Below, in pieces: positions 16,996 to 26,900 of a DNA stretch of 64,000 nt. The position numbers and the translations under genes are program-made. This stretch comes from Bin87 sp965261925 (GTDB lineage: Bacteria; Chloroflexota; Dehalococcoidia; Lucifugimonadales; UBA3495): NCBI GenBank assembly GCA_965261925.1, contig OZ253486.1:2976001-3040000 (forward strand). Reading direction: 5' to 3'. Numbering within the stretch: position 1 is the first letter of the stretch; each line of letters opens with the position of its first letter. Below the pieces are notes generated by a model. It worked only from the letters and a program-made list of their open reading frames with translations, was not told where the DNA came from and did no database searches.

Positions 16996-17655
16996 ATGCC
17001 CAATAAGCGCGGCACCGGCCTGATGATGGTCTGGTGCGAAGTTCCCGCCGATGTCGAGGAAGAGTTCAACCAGTGGTACAACACGGAGCACCTGCAGGAG
17101 CTCCTGTCCGTGCCGGGCGTGCTGAACGCCGCCAGGTATGAGGCCACCAGCAGCGGCCCCAAGCATCTGGCGATGTACGAACTGGAATCGGCGGACGTGG
17201 TCAACACCGACGCGTTCAAGAACCGGCCGCCGACGCCGTGGGGCCAGAAGGTCGGCCCGCGCGCGGTGGCGACGACGGTCATCAACAACGTGTATCAGAT
17301 GATCCACCCCACCGACCTGAGCGACGCGCTGGCCAACGCCGACATGTCTCCCGCGCTGCAGATCGGGAGGATGGACGTACCCGCGGAGAGCGACGCCGAG
17401 TGGAACAACTGGTACTCGACCGTCTACGTGCCGAACTACGAGAAGGTTCCCGGCTGCATCCGCGGTCGCCGGTGGAAGTCGGTACGCGGTGAGCCGTCGT
17501 ACGCCACGGTCTACGAGTTTGAGAACCCGGAGGTGTCTTCCACTGCCCCTTGGCTGGAGCAACGGGAAGCCCACCCGGACAACGTCCGGATGCGGGACGT
17601 GATGACCCACGCGGCGGGTTCCCCCGGGATTTGGCGTAAGACCGTCCAGTTGTAG
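16996..17655 (+). CDS. EthD-like dimeric alpha/beta-barrel protein, duplicated domain
   Basis: 219 residues made of two similar ferredoxin-like units of about 105 residues. Each begins with a short strand, then (P)A(D/E)xxxExxxWY(N/S)T at residues 18-30 (PADVEEEFNQWYNTEH) and 125-140 (VPAESDAEWNNWYSTVYV), then VPG(V/C) and a Tyr-rich strand. This is the EthD/dimeric-barrel pattern; the function is unknown, and related folds act on aromatic or steroid substrates. Start ATG 16996 with AAGGAG. A paralogue lies at 37423-38079. Confidence 0.75.
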   Translation: MPNKRGTGLMMVWCEVPADVEEEFNQWYNTEHLQELLSVPGVLNAARYEATSSGPKHLAMYELESADVVNTDAFKNRPPTPWGQKVGPRAVATTVINNVYQMIHPTDLSDALANADMSPALQIGRMDVPAESDAEWNNWYSTVYVPNYEKVPGCIRGRRWKSVRGEPSYATVYEFENPEVSSTAPWLEQREAHPDNVRMRDVMTHAAGSPGIWRKTVQL

Positions 17656-17680
17656 AGGATCAGGTGCAACCGGTAGCGTA

Positions 17681-17716
17681 AAATGGAGGAGCGGACGATG
17701 GTTCGCTCCTCCATTT
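17681..17716 (+). terminator. Rho-independent-type hairpin
   Basis: Perfect 13-bp stem AAATGGAGGAGCG (17681-17693) and CGCTCCTCCATTT (17704-17716) with a 10-base loop, 25 bases after the EthD-like stop. The stem ends in TTT and continues CTTGG. Confidence 0.7.
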
Positions 17717-17727
17717 CTTGGTGATTT

Positions 17728-18318
17728 ATGACACTGATCACGGGCCGCCGGCTTTCACCGAACCTGATCCTTTGCGCCCTGACCCTATGCGCCGTTCTCG
17801 GTCTGTGGTCGGGATTAGCTGGCGCCGCCTGGGGACAGGACATTTTGGGCCAGGACTCCCGGCGCAACGAATCGGTTACGGGCCCGTACACCGTGGTGGT
17901 CGACGCGCAGTCGTTGCCCTCGCTGCAGTCGGTGCAGTTCTTCATCACAATTACCGAAACGGCGCCGGGGACTCGGGCGGAGGATCTGACGGTCAGCGTG
18001 CTGACGACATGGAGCGGAAGCGACGACACCGGGGAGAACATCGCGCTGAGTCCGAACGTGCCGGGCCTGTATACCGCCACGCTCCGGTTTGACCCCGGGA
18101 GGTGGGAAACCACCATCCTCATAGAACCGCCGTCCGGAGGCTCTTACGGAGCCGACGCGTTCGTGTTCGATGTCCCGAAGCCGACCAGCGACTCGACGGC
18201 GGGTTTCGTGTTCATCGGGGTGGCGGTGGTGCTGATCGTCGGCGCCGGATACCTGACTTGGAGAATTCGGCAGAACCAGAAGGCTCGAGTCGGCGCGCGC
18301 GGGGACGCGTCGCAATGA
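17728..18318 (+). CDS. Membrane-anchored FixH/YtkA-like protein
   Basis: 196 residues: signal sequence (about 14-37, ILCALTLCAVLGLWSGLAGA), an extracytoplasmic beta-rich domain (about 50-150) with the pattern PGLYTATLRFDPGRWETTI seen in FixH/YtkA-like copper-associated domains, and a C-terminal membrane helix (FVFIGVAVVLIVGAGYLTW) with a basic tail. Its stop overlaps the ctaG ATG (ATGA), so the two are coupled. A role in copper or cytochrome oxidase maturation is inferred from this linkage. Confidence 0.6.
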   Translation: MTLITGRRLSPNLILCALTLCAVLGLWSGLAGAAWGQDILGQDSRRNESVTGPYTVVVDAQSLPSLQSVQFFITITETAPGTRAEDLTVSVLTTWSGSDDTGENIALSPNVPGLYTATLRFDPGRWETTILIEPPSGGSYGADAFVFDVPKPTSDSTAGFVFIGVAVVLIVGAGYLTWRIRQNQKARVGARGDASQ

Positions 18319-19328
18319 CCGCGCACTTGAGCCGTCGGTGGGGCTTCTGGACCCTGGGCGCGGCGGCGGCGGTCGCTGGCGCGGCGGCCCTGAACCTCGA
18401 CATCGCGTCGGCCCACCAGGGCATCCCGCCCGGGCAGACTCCCGCGACGGCGTGGGGTTTCATCACCAATCCGGTGCCGAGCCTGTTTCTGCTGGGCGCA
18501 GTCTACCTGTACGTCAACGGGCTCAACAACTGGCCGAACCCGACGCATCGCGTGAACGTGTGGCAGAAGGGGTGCTTCTTTGCCGGCATATTGGTGCTGT
18601 TCGCGGCGTTGCAGTCACCGATCGAACCGCTGGCGGAGCACTATTTCTCGGTTCACCAGGCGCAGCATGTGATGGTTCGCATGGTAGGCCCGCTGCTGAT
18701 CCTCCTCGGCGCGCCGCTGACGCCCATGCTGCGGGGAATGCCGACCTGGGCCCGCCAGAACATCGTGCGACGGTTGGTCCGTTCGCCCCTGGCCCGTGCG
18801 ATCTACGGCAAAGCCACAAGCCCGGTGTTCACCACGGTCACGTTCCTGGCGCTCCTCTTTATCTGGCAGGCGCCCGGTCCCCACGACCTGGCGGTGCACA
18901 ACGACTGGATCCACGAACTGATGCACGCGACGATGCTGACCAGCGGGTTCCTGTTCTGGTGGATCGTGATCGATCCCAAGCCGCACCGCTCGCGGCTGCA
19001 CTACGGGTTGCGAGTGCTTTACCTGGGACTGATAGTGCTGCCAAACACGCTGTTGGGGGCGGGCATCACGTTCCAGGAGGGCCTGATCTATTCCTCTTAC
19101 CAGGAACTGCCCCGCCCGTGGGAGGGTTTTTCGCACCTGTCCGACCAGCGTCTTGGCGGCCTCATCCTGTGGGTTCCGGGCGACATGATGAGCATCCTGT
19201 CCGCCGGGATCGTGATGTTCGTGTGGTACCAGCGCGAGATGGAGGCAAACCCGAATCCGCCCATGCCGGTGCCGGTAACCCACGAGGACGGAGAAGACGC
19301 GGCCGGGCTGGACGAGACCGGGCCGTAG
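18315..19328 (+). CDS. ctaG: Cytochrome c oxidase assembly factor CtaG (caa3 type)
   Basis: 337-residue polytopic membrane protein of the caa3_CtaG family (PF09678), required for assembly of the copper site of caa3-type oxidase. Recognisable blocks are HQAQHVMVRMVGPLLILLGAP, WQAPGPHDLAVHN, HELMHATMLTSGFLFWW and GAGITFQEGLIYSSYQELPR, with the conserved His residues of the family. The ATG at 18315 overlaps the upstream stop. The tail (PNPPMPVPVTHEDGEDAAG) is hydrophilic. No oxidase subunit genes are in the window. Confidence 0.9.
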   Translation: MTAHLSRRWGFWTLGAAAAVAGAAALNLDIASAHQGIPPGQTPATAWGFITNPVPSLFLLGAVYLYVNGLNNWPNPTHRVNVWQKGCFFAGILVLFAALQSPIEPLAEHYFSVHQAQHVMVRMVGPLLILLGAPLTPMLRGMPTWARQNIVRRLVRSPLARAIYGKATSPVFTTVTFLALLFIWQAPGPHDLAVHNDWIHELMHATMLTSGFLFWWIVIDPKPHRSRLHYGLRVLYLGLIVLPNTLLGAGITFQEGLIYSSYQELPRPWEGFSHLSDQRLGGLILWVPGDMMSILSAGIVMFVWYQREMEANPNPPMPVPVTHEDGEDAAGLDETGP

Positions 19329-19423
19329 TGCGACGGGTCCGCCGTTCAAATTGACCATCCCCGAAGTGAACTTGTAGGATGTGGGCCGCTGTCGAACCCA
19401 ACCTGGAATTTAATCGGTGAAGT

Positions 19424-20539
19424 ATGGCCATTAGCAACGGACGACGCCCAGAACCGCGTTTCGACTGGTTCGTGCCAATTGATGGAGACGGTGAGCGCGC
19501 CGGTACGGTCCGGGCAGACCGCCCGCCGACATTTGAATATCTCAAGCAAGTGGCGGAAACCGCGGAAGAATGCGGCTTTTACTCGATGCTCATTCCCACC
19601 CGCTTCGCCAACGGGCTGTTTTCGGAGGACGCGCCGCTGGCTGAGACGTGGACGACGGCCACCGCGCTGGCCGCGGTGACCTCGCGGATCCGCTTCCTGG
19701 TGGCGGTGAGGCCCGGGTTCATCGCGCTGGGGTTGTTCGCGCAGATGGCCGCCGCGCTGCACCAGATTTCGGGCGGGCGTTTGGACATCAACATCGTGCC
19801 CGGCGGTATCCAGAACGACTTTGAACGCGTCGGCGAGGTCAGCGACCACGCGACGCGCTACGAGCGGGCAGAAGAATTCATCCAGGCCTGCCGCGCCCTG
19901 TGGCAAGACCCGCAGCCGGTGACATACTCCGGCGATTTCTACCAGCTTGCCGACGCCTACTGCGCGCCGGCCCCGGGTCGGGACGCTCCCCAGTTCTACC
20001 TGGGCGGCGCGTCGCCGCGCGCGCTGGGGCTTTCCGCGCGCCAGGCGGACGTGCACCTGGGGTGGATTGAGCCGCTGGAGGATACCGCGCAGCGCGTGGC
20101 CGATCTGAAGCAGCAATTTGCCGGCACGGGCCGGCCGCTCACCCTCGGTTTGCGCACTCACCTGGTAATACGAGACGACGAGGAGGAGGCGTGGCAGGCG
20201 GCGCGTCGGCTCATCGCCGACGCAGCACCGGAAGTGAAGGCGCAGCGGCAGGCCGCCATCGTGGGCACGCCCATGGTGGGGCAGCAGGCGCAGGCCCGGG
20301 AAGCCGAGGACCATCGGCTGGGGCGACACCTGTGGAACGGCCTTTCCGAGGTCCGGGTCAACTGCGGCAGCGCGCTGGTTGGTACGCCGGAACAGGTGGC
20401 CGACGAGCTGCTGGGTTACTGGCGGCTGGGGATCGACGAGTTCATCCTCAGCGGCTTCCCGCACGTCGAGGAGTGCCAACGAGCGGCCGAGGACCTGTTG
20501 CCGTTGGTGCGAGACCGGGTGGCGGCGGAAATCCGGTGA
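19424..20539 (+). CDS. LLM-class flavin-dependent monooxygenase, alkanesulfonate monooxygenase-like
   Basis: 371 residues, luciferase-like TIM barrel using reduced FMN. It resembles SsuD (FMNH2-dependent alkanesulfonate monooxygenase): FDWFVPIDGDG, FYSMLIPTRF, RFLVAVRPGFI, INIVPGGIQNDF, YLGGASPRALGLSARQADV and the C-terminal LVGTPEQVADELLGYWRLGIDEFILSGFPH are the SsuD blocks. A role in opening C-S bonds of organosulfonates is plausible but not proven. No sulfonate transporter is adjacent. Start ATG 19424. Confidence 0.87.
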   Translation: MAISNGRRPEPRFDWFVPIDGDGERAGTVRADRPPTFEYLKQVAETAEECGFYSMLIPTRFANGLFSEDAPLAETWTTATALAAVTSRIRFLVAVRPGFIALGLFAQMAAALHQISGGRLDINIVPGGIQNDFERVGEVSDHATRYERAEEFIQACRALWQDPQPVTYSGDFYQLADAYCAPAPGRDAPQFYLGGASPRALGLSARQADVHLGWIEPLEDTAQRVADLKQQFAGTGRPLTLGLRTHLVIRDDEEEAWQAARRLIADAAPEVKAQRQAAIVGTPMVGQQAQAREAEDHRLGRHLWNGLSEVRVNCGSALVGTPEQVADELLGYWRLGIDEFILSGFPHVEECQRAAEDLLPLVRDRVAAEIR

Positions 20540-20585
20540 CAGCTGGCCCTGGTCGGCGGTGGCGTTCGCGCCACAACATCACGCC

Positions 20586-23500
20586 TTGACACGTAACTTC
20601 GCCCTCCTGCTCTGGCTGCTGCCCCGGCGGCTCCGCTCCGCCTGGGGGCTACTGGCCGTGACCGCCTTTGGCGTGTTGGCGGCGGTCACGATCATGGCGC
20701 TGGGCGCGATGTACTCGCAGGGTCTGGCCGAAGCCGGCCTGCGGCACTCCCTGGCGGTAACGTCGGCCACCGTCATCAACACGCAGATCGTCGTGCGGAA
20801 CCGACCGTTGGGTCCCGAGGACTACACGTCGCTGCGCACCAACATCGAGCAGATCATCGACGACGACGTGGGTTACCTGCGGCGGGACCAGAACCGGTAC
20901 GCCAAGATGCTGCCCACACTGCCGTTTGTGCAGGTAGGCGCGCCGTTCGGGATTTCCGATGTTCCGCTGGGCCGGCCGTTTTTCATCACGGAGTTCGCCG
21001 AGCACTCGCGTCTCGTTGAGGGTCGTTGGCCGTCGCCCGAGATCGGGCGGGACACCGCGGCCTGCGTCAATATTTCCGACGGGTGTCCTCGCATAGAGGG
21101 GGTGCTGGGCGTCGACACCTCTCGGCTCATGGGATGGGGTGTTGGCAAGGAGGCCTGGCTGGTGGTGTTTCCCGGCCGGGACGACGAGCCGGCTGAATAC
21201 ATCGGGGTCGATATTGTGGGCATCGTTGAACCCAACGACCCGAGAGAAGAATACTGGATGGGTTCGGCGGACTACTTCCGCATCAGCGACTGGGAAGGCC
21301 GCCCGGTAGCGCCCATCTACGTCCACGAGCAGGCGTTTTTTGACGGCATCGGCGAGCCGTTCCCGACCCTGGTTGGCGACTACGGCTGGTTCATCTACAT
21401 CAACCCCGACGTCATCACCGCACCCACCGTGCAGCAAACCCGGGATGACCTGACCGCGCTGGAAACGGACGTCAACAGCCGGTTCCCCAGGTCGTACATC
21501 CTGACCGGACTTGAGAACAGCCGCAACACGGGGGTGTTGGCCACGTACCAACGGGAGCTGACCCTGGCGCGGGCCCCGTTGATCCTGTTCATCTCGCTGG
21601 TGGTGGTGGTGATCCTTTACTTCCTGGCGCTGGCCGTGGGGCTGCTGGCGGGCGCGCGGTCCGCGGAGTCCTCCATGCTGCGCAGCCGGGGCGCGAGCAT
21701 CGGGCAGGTTGGAGGGCTGCTGGCGCTGGGCGAAGGTCTCATCGTGGTTGCCGCCACGCTGATAGGGCCGCTCCTGGCATGGGGCATCGGAAGCCTGCTG
21801 TTGGTGGAAACCCTCAACCCGGCGGCCCGGGTCGGCGCGGGCGAGGCTCCGCTCGAAGTGTCCCTGTCGTGGCAGATGTACGCGATGGGCGCCATCGGGG
21901 GCGTGCTGAGCCTGGCGGTGCTGACTGTGGCCGGCGGGAGCCTGGCCCGGCTGGCCATCCTGGATTTCCTGCGCTCCCGGGCGCGCCCGCCATCCGCCCC
22001 GTGGATCCAGCGTTACTACATCGACGTGATAGCCGTGGTAGCGCTGGCCGTGCTGGTCTGGCAGATCCGGCAGCGGGGCGGCTTTGTGGAGGCCGAGCTG
22101 ACCGGCCGGGGACCCACCCTCGACCCGTCGCTGCTGTTGGCTCCCTCGGCCGCGTTGTTGACGCTAGCCTTCCTGCTGTTGCGGGCGCTGCCCTGGTTGA
22201 TGACGGGTACCGCGTGGGCATCCCGGCAACTGGCGCCGGCCTGGATCAGCCTTTCGTTGCGAAGAATGGCGCGGCAGCCGCTGCCCTACGCTTCGTTGAC
22301 CGTGGTGGTAACGCTGGCGGCGGCCCTGGGCGTGTTCGCGGGAACTTTCCAAACAACGTTGGCCCGCAGCGAGGCGGACCAGGCGAACCACCGGGTGGGC
22401 GGCGACATCACGCTGGGCGGGACCAGCTTCATCGGGCGCACCGAACAGCAGAGGATCGACCAGCTCAAGTCAATCGACGGGGTTGAGGCCGTGTCCGCCA
22501 TCATCCGGGAGCCGGTGGGTTTCGTCGACGGGCCGTTCCAGCGGGGGACCGTGCTGGGAGTTGATCCGCTGACCATCGGGCAGGTGTCATGGTGGCGGGA
22601 CGACCTGGTTGACGGGGAGCCGACGCCGCTGGAGACCCTGGCCGCGCCGCTAAGACGCACGCTTTCGCCGGAAACGGCCGGGGTTGAAATACCCCAGGGA
22701 GCCGAGGAAGTCGGCGTGTGGATACGGCGAGACGACACGCCGAATGTTGGCGCGTCGGTACCGCTGCCCAGCTACCGCCTGTGGCTGCGCATCGGCAGCG
22801 ACCGCGGACGATACCGCAACCTGGAGATGGGAACGCTGAGCCAACACCAAACGGGATGGCACCACCTGACGTCGGCGATGCCCGAGGTGAGCGCAATCAC
22901 CAGCGCCGACGACCAATGGCGCGTGGTTGCGCTGTACATCTCCGGGGACTCATTTGCGCGCACGCCACCCGGCGGACTTTCTTTCGACGGCGTCACCGCC
23001 TACGGGTCGGGACTGCCGCCCAATGGCGAGGTGATCGAAGGCTTTGAGGACATCGGGTCGTGGGTGCCATTGCCGCAGGCGGGAAACGTCCCAGATCGAA
23101 CCGAGCGGAGCCCGGACGCGGCGCACACCGGCGACACCGGACTGTCCATCAAGTGGGAGGAGCCTCTGGGACGGTCTCCCCGGGGCATCGTCATCCCGCC
23201 GGCCCCGCTGCCGCTGCCGGCGATCACGGGACCGGGATTCACGTCGGGGCAGACGGTTCGGTTCACCGTGGACGGTTACGTCGTGCCGGCCCGGGTCACC
23301 AGCACCGTAAATCACTTCCCGACGCTGGACGCCAGGCGCTCGTTGGTGGTGGTATCGGCGCACGAACTGCGGGCGTGGCTGAACCAGGCGCCGGGCGCCC
23401 AGCCAATCACTCCCGACGAATGGTGGTTCGACATAGCGGAGGGGGCGGACCGCGAACGAGTAGCCGCTGAGATACTGGACGTCGGGTACCGCCTGTCGTT

Positions 23501-23981
23501 CCTCCGGGATCGCGCGGAGGCCGTCGACCTGGCGACCCGCAACCCTCTGGCCGGCGGCGCGTGGGATGCCCTGACCGGCATTGGGCTGGCGGCGCTGGCG
23601 CTGGCGGTGGGCCTGGCGCTGTGCGCCCACGCGGCGGTGGCGGTACACGAGCAGCGGGTCGACATGTCGGTGGGAGCGGCGTTGGGCATTCCCCCGTGGC
23701 AACGGATCGCCGGTCTGGCGCTGGAACGGGTGATTATCGGGGTGCTGGGCATCGTGGTTGGCGGGCTGTCCGGATGGGGACTGGCGCGGTGGACGCTGGG
23801 GGAGCTGGCCGGAAACGCGTCCGGGGGAGCGGTCACGCCACCCATCATCTTTGTGGCGGAAGGCCCGTGGCTGGTCGCGACGTTCGTCTGTCTCGTGGTG
23901 GCAGCGGTGGCGGCCATCGCCCTGGCGGGAACCGTGGCCAACCGGCTACGGCCCCCGGAAGTGCTGAGAGAGGCAGAGTAG
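20586..23981 (+). CDS. FtsX-like ABC transporter permease, very large
   Basis: About 1,131 residues from TTG 20586 (a GTG at 20559 is an alternative; neither has a good ribosome site). Layout: one N-terminal membrane helix, a periplasmic region of about 300 residues, an FtsX core with SSMLRSRGASIGQVGGLLAL and three helices, more helices near 560-620, a second periplasmic region, and a C-terminal set of three helices (LALALAVGLALCAHAAVAV onward). This double-core layout is that of MacB/LolC-type exporters with duplicated FtsX domains. No ATPase gene is adjacent. Confidence 0.82.
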   Translation: MTRNFALLLWLLPRRLRSAWGLLAVTAFGVLAAVTIMALGAMYSQGLAEAGLRHSLAVTSATVINTQIVVRNRPLGPEDYTSLRTNIEQIIDDDVGYLRRDQNRYAKMLPTLPFVQVGAPFGISDVPLGRPFFITEFAEHSRLVEGRWPSPEIGRDTAACVNISDGCPRIEGVLGVDTSRLMGWGVGKEAWLVVFPGRDDEPAEYIGVDIVGIVEPNDPREEYWMGSADYFRISDWEGRPVAPIYVHEQAFFDGIGEPFPTLVGDYGWFIYINPDVITAPTVQQTRDDLTALETDVNSRFPRSYILTGLENSRNTGVLATYQRELTLARAPLILFISLVVVVILYFLALAVGLLAGARSAESSMLRSRGASIGQVGGLLALGEGLIVVAATLIGPLLAWGIGSLLLVETLNPAARVGAGEAPLEVSLSWQMYAMGAIGGVLSLAVLTVAGGSLARLAILDFLRSRARPPSAPWIQRYYIDVIAVVALAVLVWQIRQRGGFVEAELTGRGPTLDPSLLLAPSAALLTLAFLLLRALPWLMTGTAWASRQLAPAWISLSLRRMARQPLPYASLTVVVTLAAALGVFAGTFQTTLARSEADQANHRVGGDITLGGTSFIGRTEQQRIDQLKSIDGVEAVSAIIREPVGFVDGPFQRGTVLGVDPLTIGQVSWWRDDLVDGEPTPLETLAAPLRRTLSPETAGVEIPQGAEEVGVWIRRDDTPNVGASVPLPSYRLWLRIGSDRGRYRNLEMGTLSQHQTGWHHLTSAMPEVSAITSADDQWRVVALYISGDSFARTPPGGLSFDGVTAYGSGLPPNGEVIEGFEDIGSWVPLPQAGNVPDRTERSPDAAHTGDTGLSIKWEEPLGRSPRGIVIPPAPLPLPAITGPGFTSGQTVRFTVDGYVVPARVTSTVNHFPTLDARRSLVVVSAHELRAWLNQAPGAQPITPDEWWFDIAEGADRERVAAEILDVGYRLSFLRDRAEAVDLATRNPLAGGAWDALTGIGLAALALAVGLALCAHAAVAVHEQRVDMSVGAALGIPPWQRIAGLALERVIIGVLGIVVGGLSGWGLARWTLGELAGNASGGAVTPPIIFVAEGPWLVATFVCLVVAAVAAIALAGTVANRLRPPEVLREAE

Positions 23982-23987
23982 ACGCAG

Positions 23988-26900
23988 ATGACCGCGATCC
24001 TGAACCTGGGTTACGTGCTGGCGCGACGGCGGCTGATGTCGTCATTCCGGATCGAATTGACGGTCCTGTTGGGAGTCACACTGGCGGTCGTGCTGCTCTC
24101 AAGCGCGGTGGTGTTCAACGACCTGCTGGCTGAAACGGCGTTGCGCCGGGCGCTGGCGGACGCCGAGTCCAGCGACGTGAATTTCTGGGTGCGGGTGTTC
24201 AACGACCTTGACGACCCTCGAACCGCCACGCCGGCCAGTGACCGCTACCTCACCAGCCGGCAATTCGTTGCGCAGCGAGTCCTGCCGCCTTTGGGCGATG
24301 CCGTCGGGACCGTGTCCTTCCAGGTAGAGACGGCGACTTTCTATTTCAGCGGCCGCTCCAACCTGGACCTGCCCAACGACGTTCGTCCGCGTGGGCGTCT
24401 GCAATACCTGTCCGGGTTGCAGGACGGAAAGGCCGAACTGGTCCAAGGCCGCTGGCCCGAGTTATCCGGCGACAGAGGCTACGACGACAACACCGGAGAA
24501 ACCGACGGGATCGTGGTCGAAATCGTGGTGGATTCCCAGGGGTTCGAATTCCTGGACATGGAACTGGGCGAGGGATTCGAAATAGTGCCGGCAACCGGCG
24601 GGGACGGGCAACAGGCGACCCGTGTGGTGGTGGTGGGCGTCATCGAACCAACTGACCTTGAGGACGAGTATTGGTACCGCAGGCAAAAGCTCCTCTCGTA
24701 TCACGACGATGATTGGACGCTGGTGCCGCTGTTCACTTCGGAACAGGGATTGCGCCAGCAAATAGGGCGTCGCTACCCCGGCATCTACACCAGTTCCGCG
24801 TGGTTTGTGCAGGTGGACCGGGAAGGGATTCCGGCCAAGCGGGTTGACGACCTGCAGTTGGCGCTGCGACAGGTACGCCGCAACGTAACGAACAACCTGC
24901 CCAATGGCAGCACGTCCACCGGATTGATAAGGATCCTGGAGAACCATGAGGAGCAGTTATTGCTGGCGCGGATCCCGCTGTTCCTGATGGTGTTCCTGGT
25001 TACGGGCATCCTCGCTTATTACCTGACAATCACGGCCGGCATGGTGATTCGCGCCCGGGCCGGCGAGATCGCTATGCTCAAGAGCCGCGGCGCGACCACG
25101 GTGCAGATCGGCGTCCTGACGCTGGTGGAGGGTCTCCTCCTGGCCGGCCCGGCGCTGGTGGCCGGTGCGCTGCTATCGCCGCTGTTGGCGAAGGCGCTGG
25201 GCGGCCTGGTGTTCGACGCCGAGTCGGCCGGAGCGCCGGTGTCACTGTCCTGGCAGGCATTCGGCATGGGCGCGGCGGGCGCGGCGTTGGCCGTGATCGT
25301 GCTCTCATTGGCCACGCTTGCCGCCGCGAACAAGGGGATCGTGGAATTCCGCCAATCGGGAGCCCGGCCGGCGCGAACCCCGTTCGTACACCGCTATTAC
25401 CTGGACCTGCTGGCCCTGGTGGTCATCGCGTTCCTGTGGTGGCAGATTTCCAATCGCGGGACCGTCCTGACCCGGAGCCTGGGAGGGCGAGAGCTGGAAA
25501 TCGATTTCGCGCTGCTACTGGGGCCGGCGCTGGGCCTGATCGCGTTGGGGCTGCTGGTAATGCGGCTGTTCCCGTTGGCAATGGGAATATTCGCGCGGAT
25601 CGTGGGACCGGTGGGCCCGGGTTGGCTGGTGCAGGGTTTGCGCCGCATCGCCCGCGACCCCATCGCACCGGGGAGCCTGGTGGCCCTGCTGATGCTGGCC
25701 ACCGCGCTTGGCGTCGTTGGAAGCGCGTTTTCCGCGACCCTGAACCGCAGCCTCGAGGACCGCGTTCGATACGACATGGGCGCGGATATCCGCATCCAGC
25801 ACGACAACGGACGCATACCCCGGGCCTTTGCCGGCCTGTCGGACGTGCTGCCAAATTCCGCCGAAGCGATGCGGAATGAAGGCAGCCTGCTGACCGAAGG
25901 GTTCGGATCCCAACGGGTATCGGTCCTGGCAGTGGACTCTCCCCGCCTGGCGGACATTGCCTGGTGGCGCGGCGATTTCGCGGACGAAGACGAGTTGTCG
26001 AATCTGATGGTCAAGATCGCGCCGAATGTGGATGCGCCCACCGGGTTGCCGCTGCCGGATGGTACCACCGCCCTTTCGCTGTGGGCGATGACGACGCAAA
26101 CCGGCCCGTTCGCCCGGGAGCCCCTAGTGGGCGTGACCGCCCGCCTGAGAGACGGGGATGGCCGCTACTACGACGTGCCACTGGGCGACGTGAGGGAGAC
26201 CCGCCAGTGGCAATCGCTCCACGGCAGTACGGAGTTGCGCATAGGCCGGGGAGGCAGACCCACCGATGACCCGGACGTGCCTCGGCTCGACGTGCCGCCG
26301 CACACCCTGATCAACCTGCAGATCGCCGGACGGACCAGCGGCGATCGCCCTGGCGTGCTCTTTATCGACGGATTTACGGCGCACACCGATGCGGGAGAGG
26401 TGGTTGTAGCCGATCTGAACACCGCCGACGGGTGGAGCGTGATCGAAGACTACGTGCGGCCCGGGCTCTACTCGGTGGAAACCAGCCGCAACGTGGCCAG
26501 GCCGGGCACCACCGGGTCCGCCGTGTTCAGCTGGTCTCCAGGTGGAATCGGAGCTCCAGGGATTTGGCCCGGTCAAGACGCACCGCCCGTGCGGGCCCTG
26601 GTCAGCCCGGGCATCCTGGAAGCGACCGATGCCGAAGTCGGCGACCAGATCAGTCTCGGGATGTCCACCTTCGCGCTGCCGATCAAGATTGAGGGTGTAG
26701 CCGAGTTTTTCCCCACGGTGGACCCGCGTGCGCAGCCCTTCGTGGTCGCCGATCTGGGCGAGTTCGTTGAATACGCCAACCGGCACAGCCGGCGGATTTT
26801 TGGGGGCTCCGGCGAGGTCTGGCTGGACCGCGATATTGCGCCGGGCGACCTGGAACACGCCCTGGCCGAGGCCAACACCGCCGCATCCACCATGAAACAG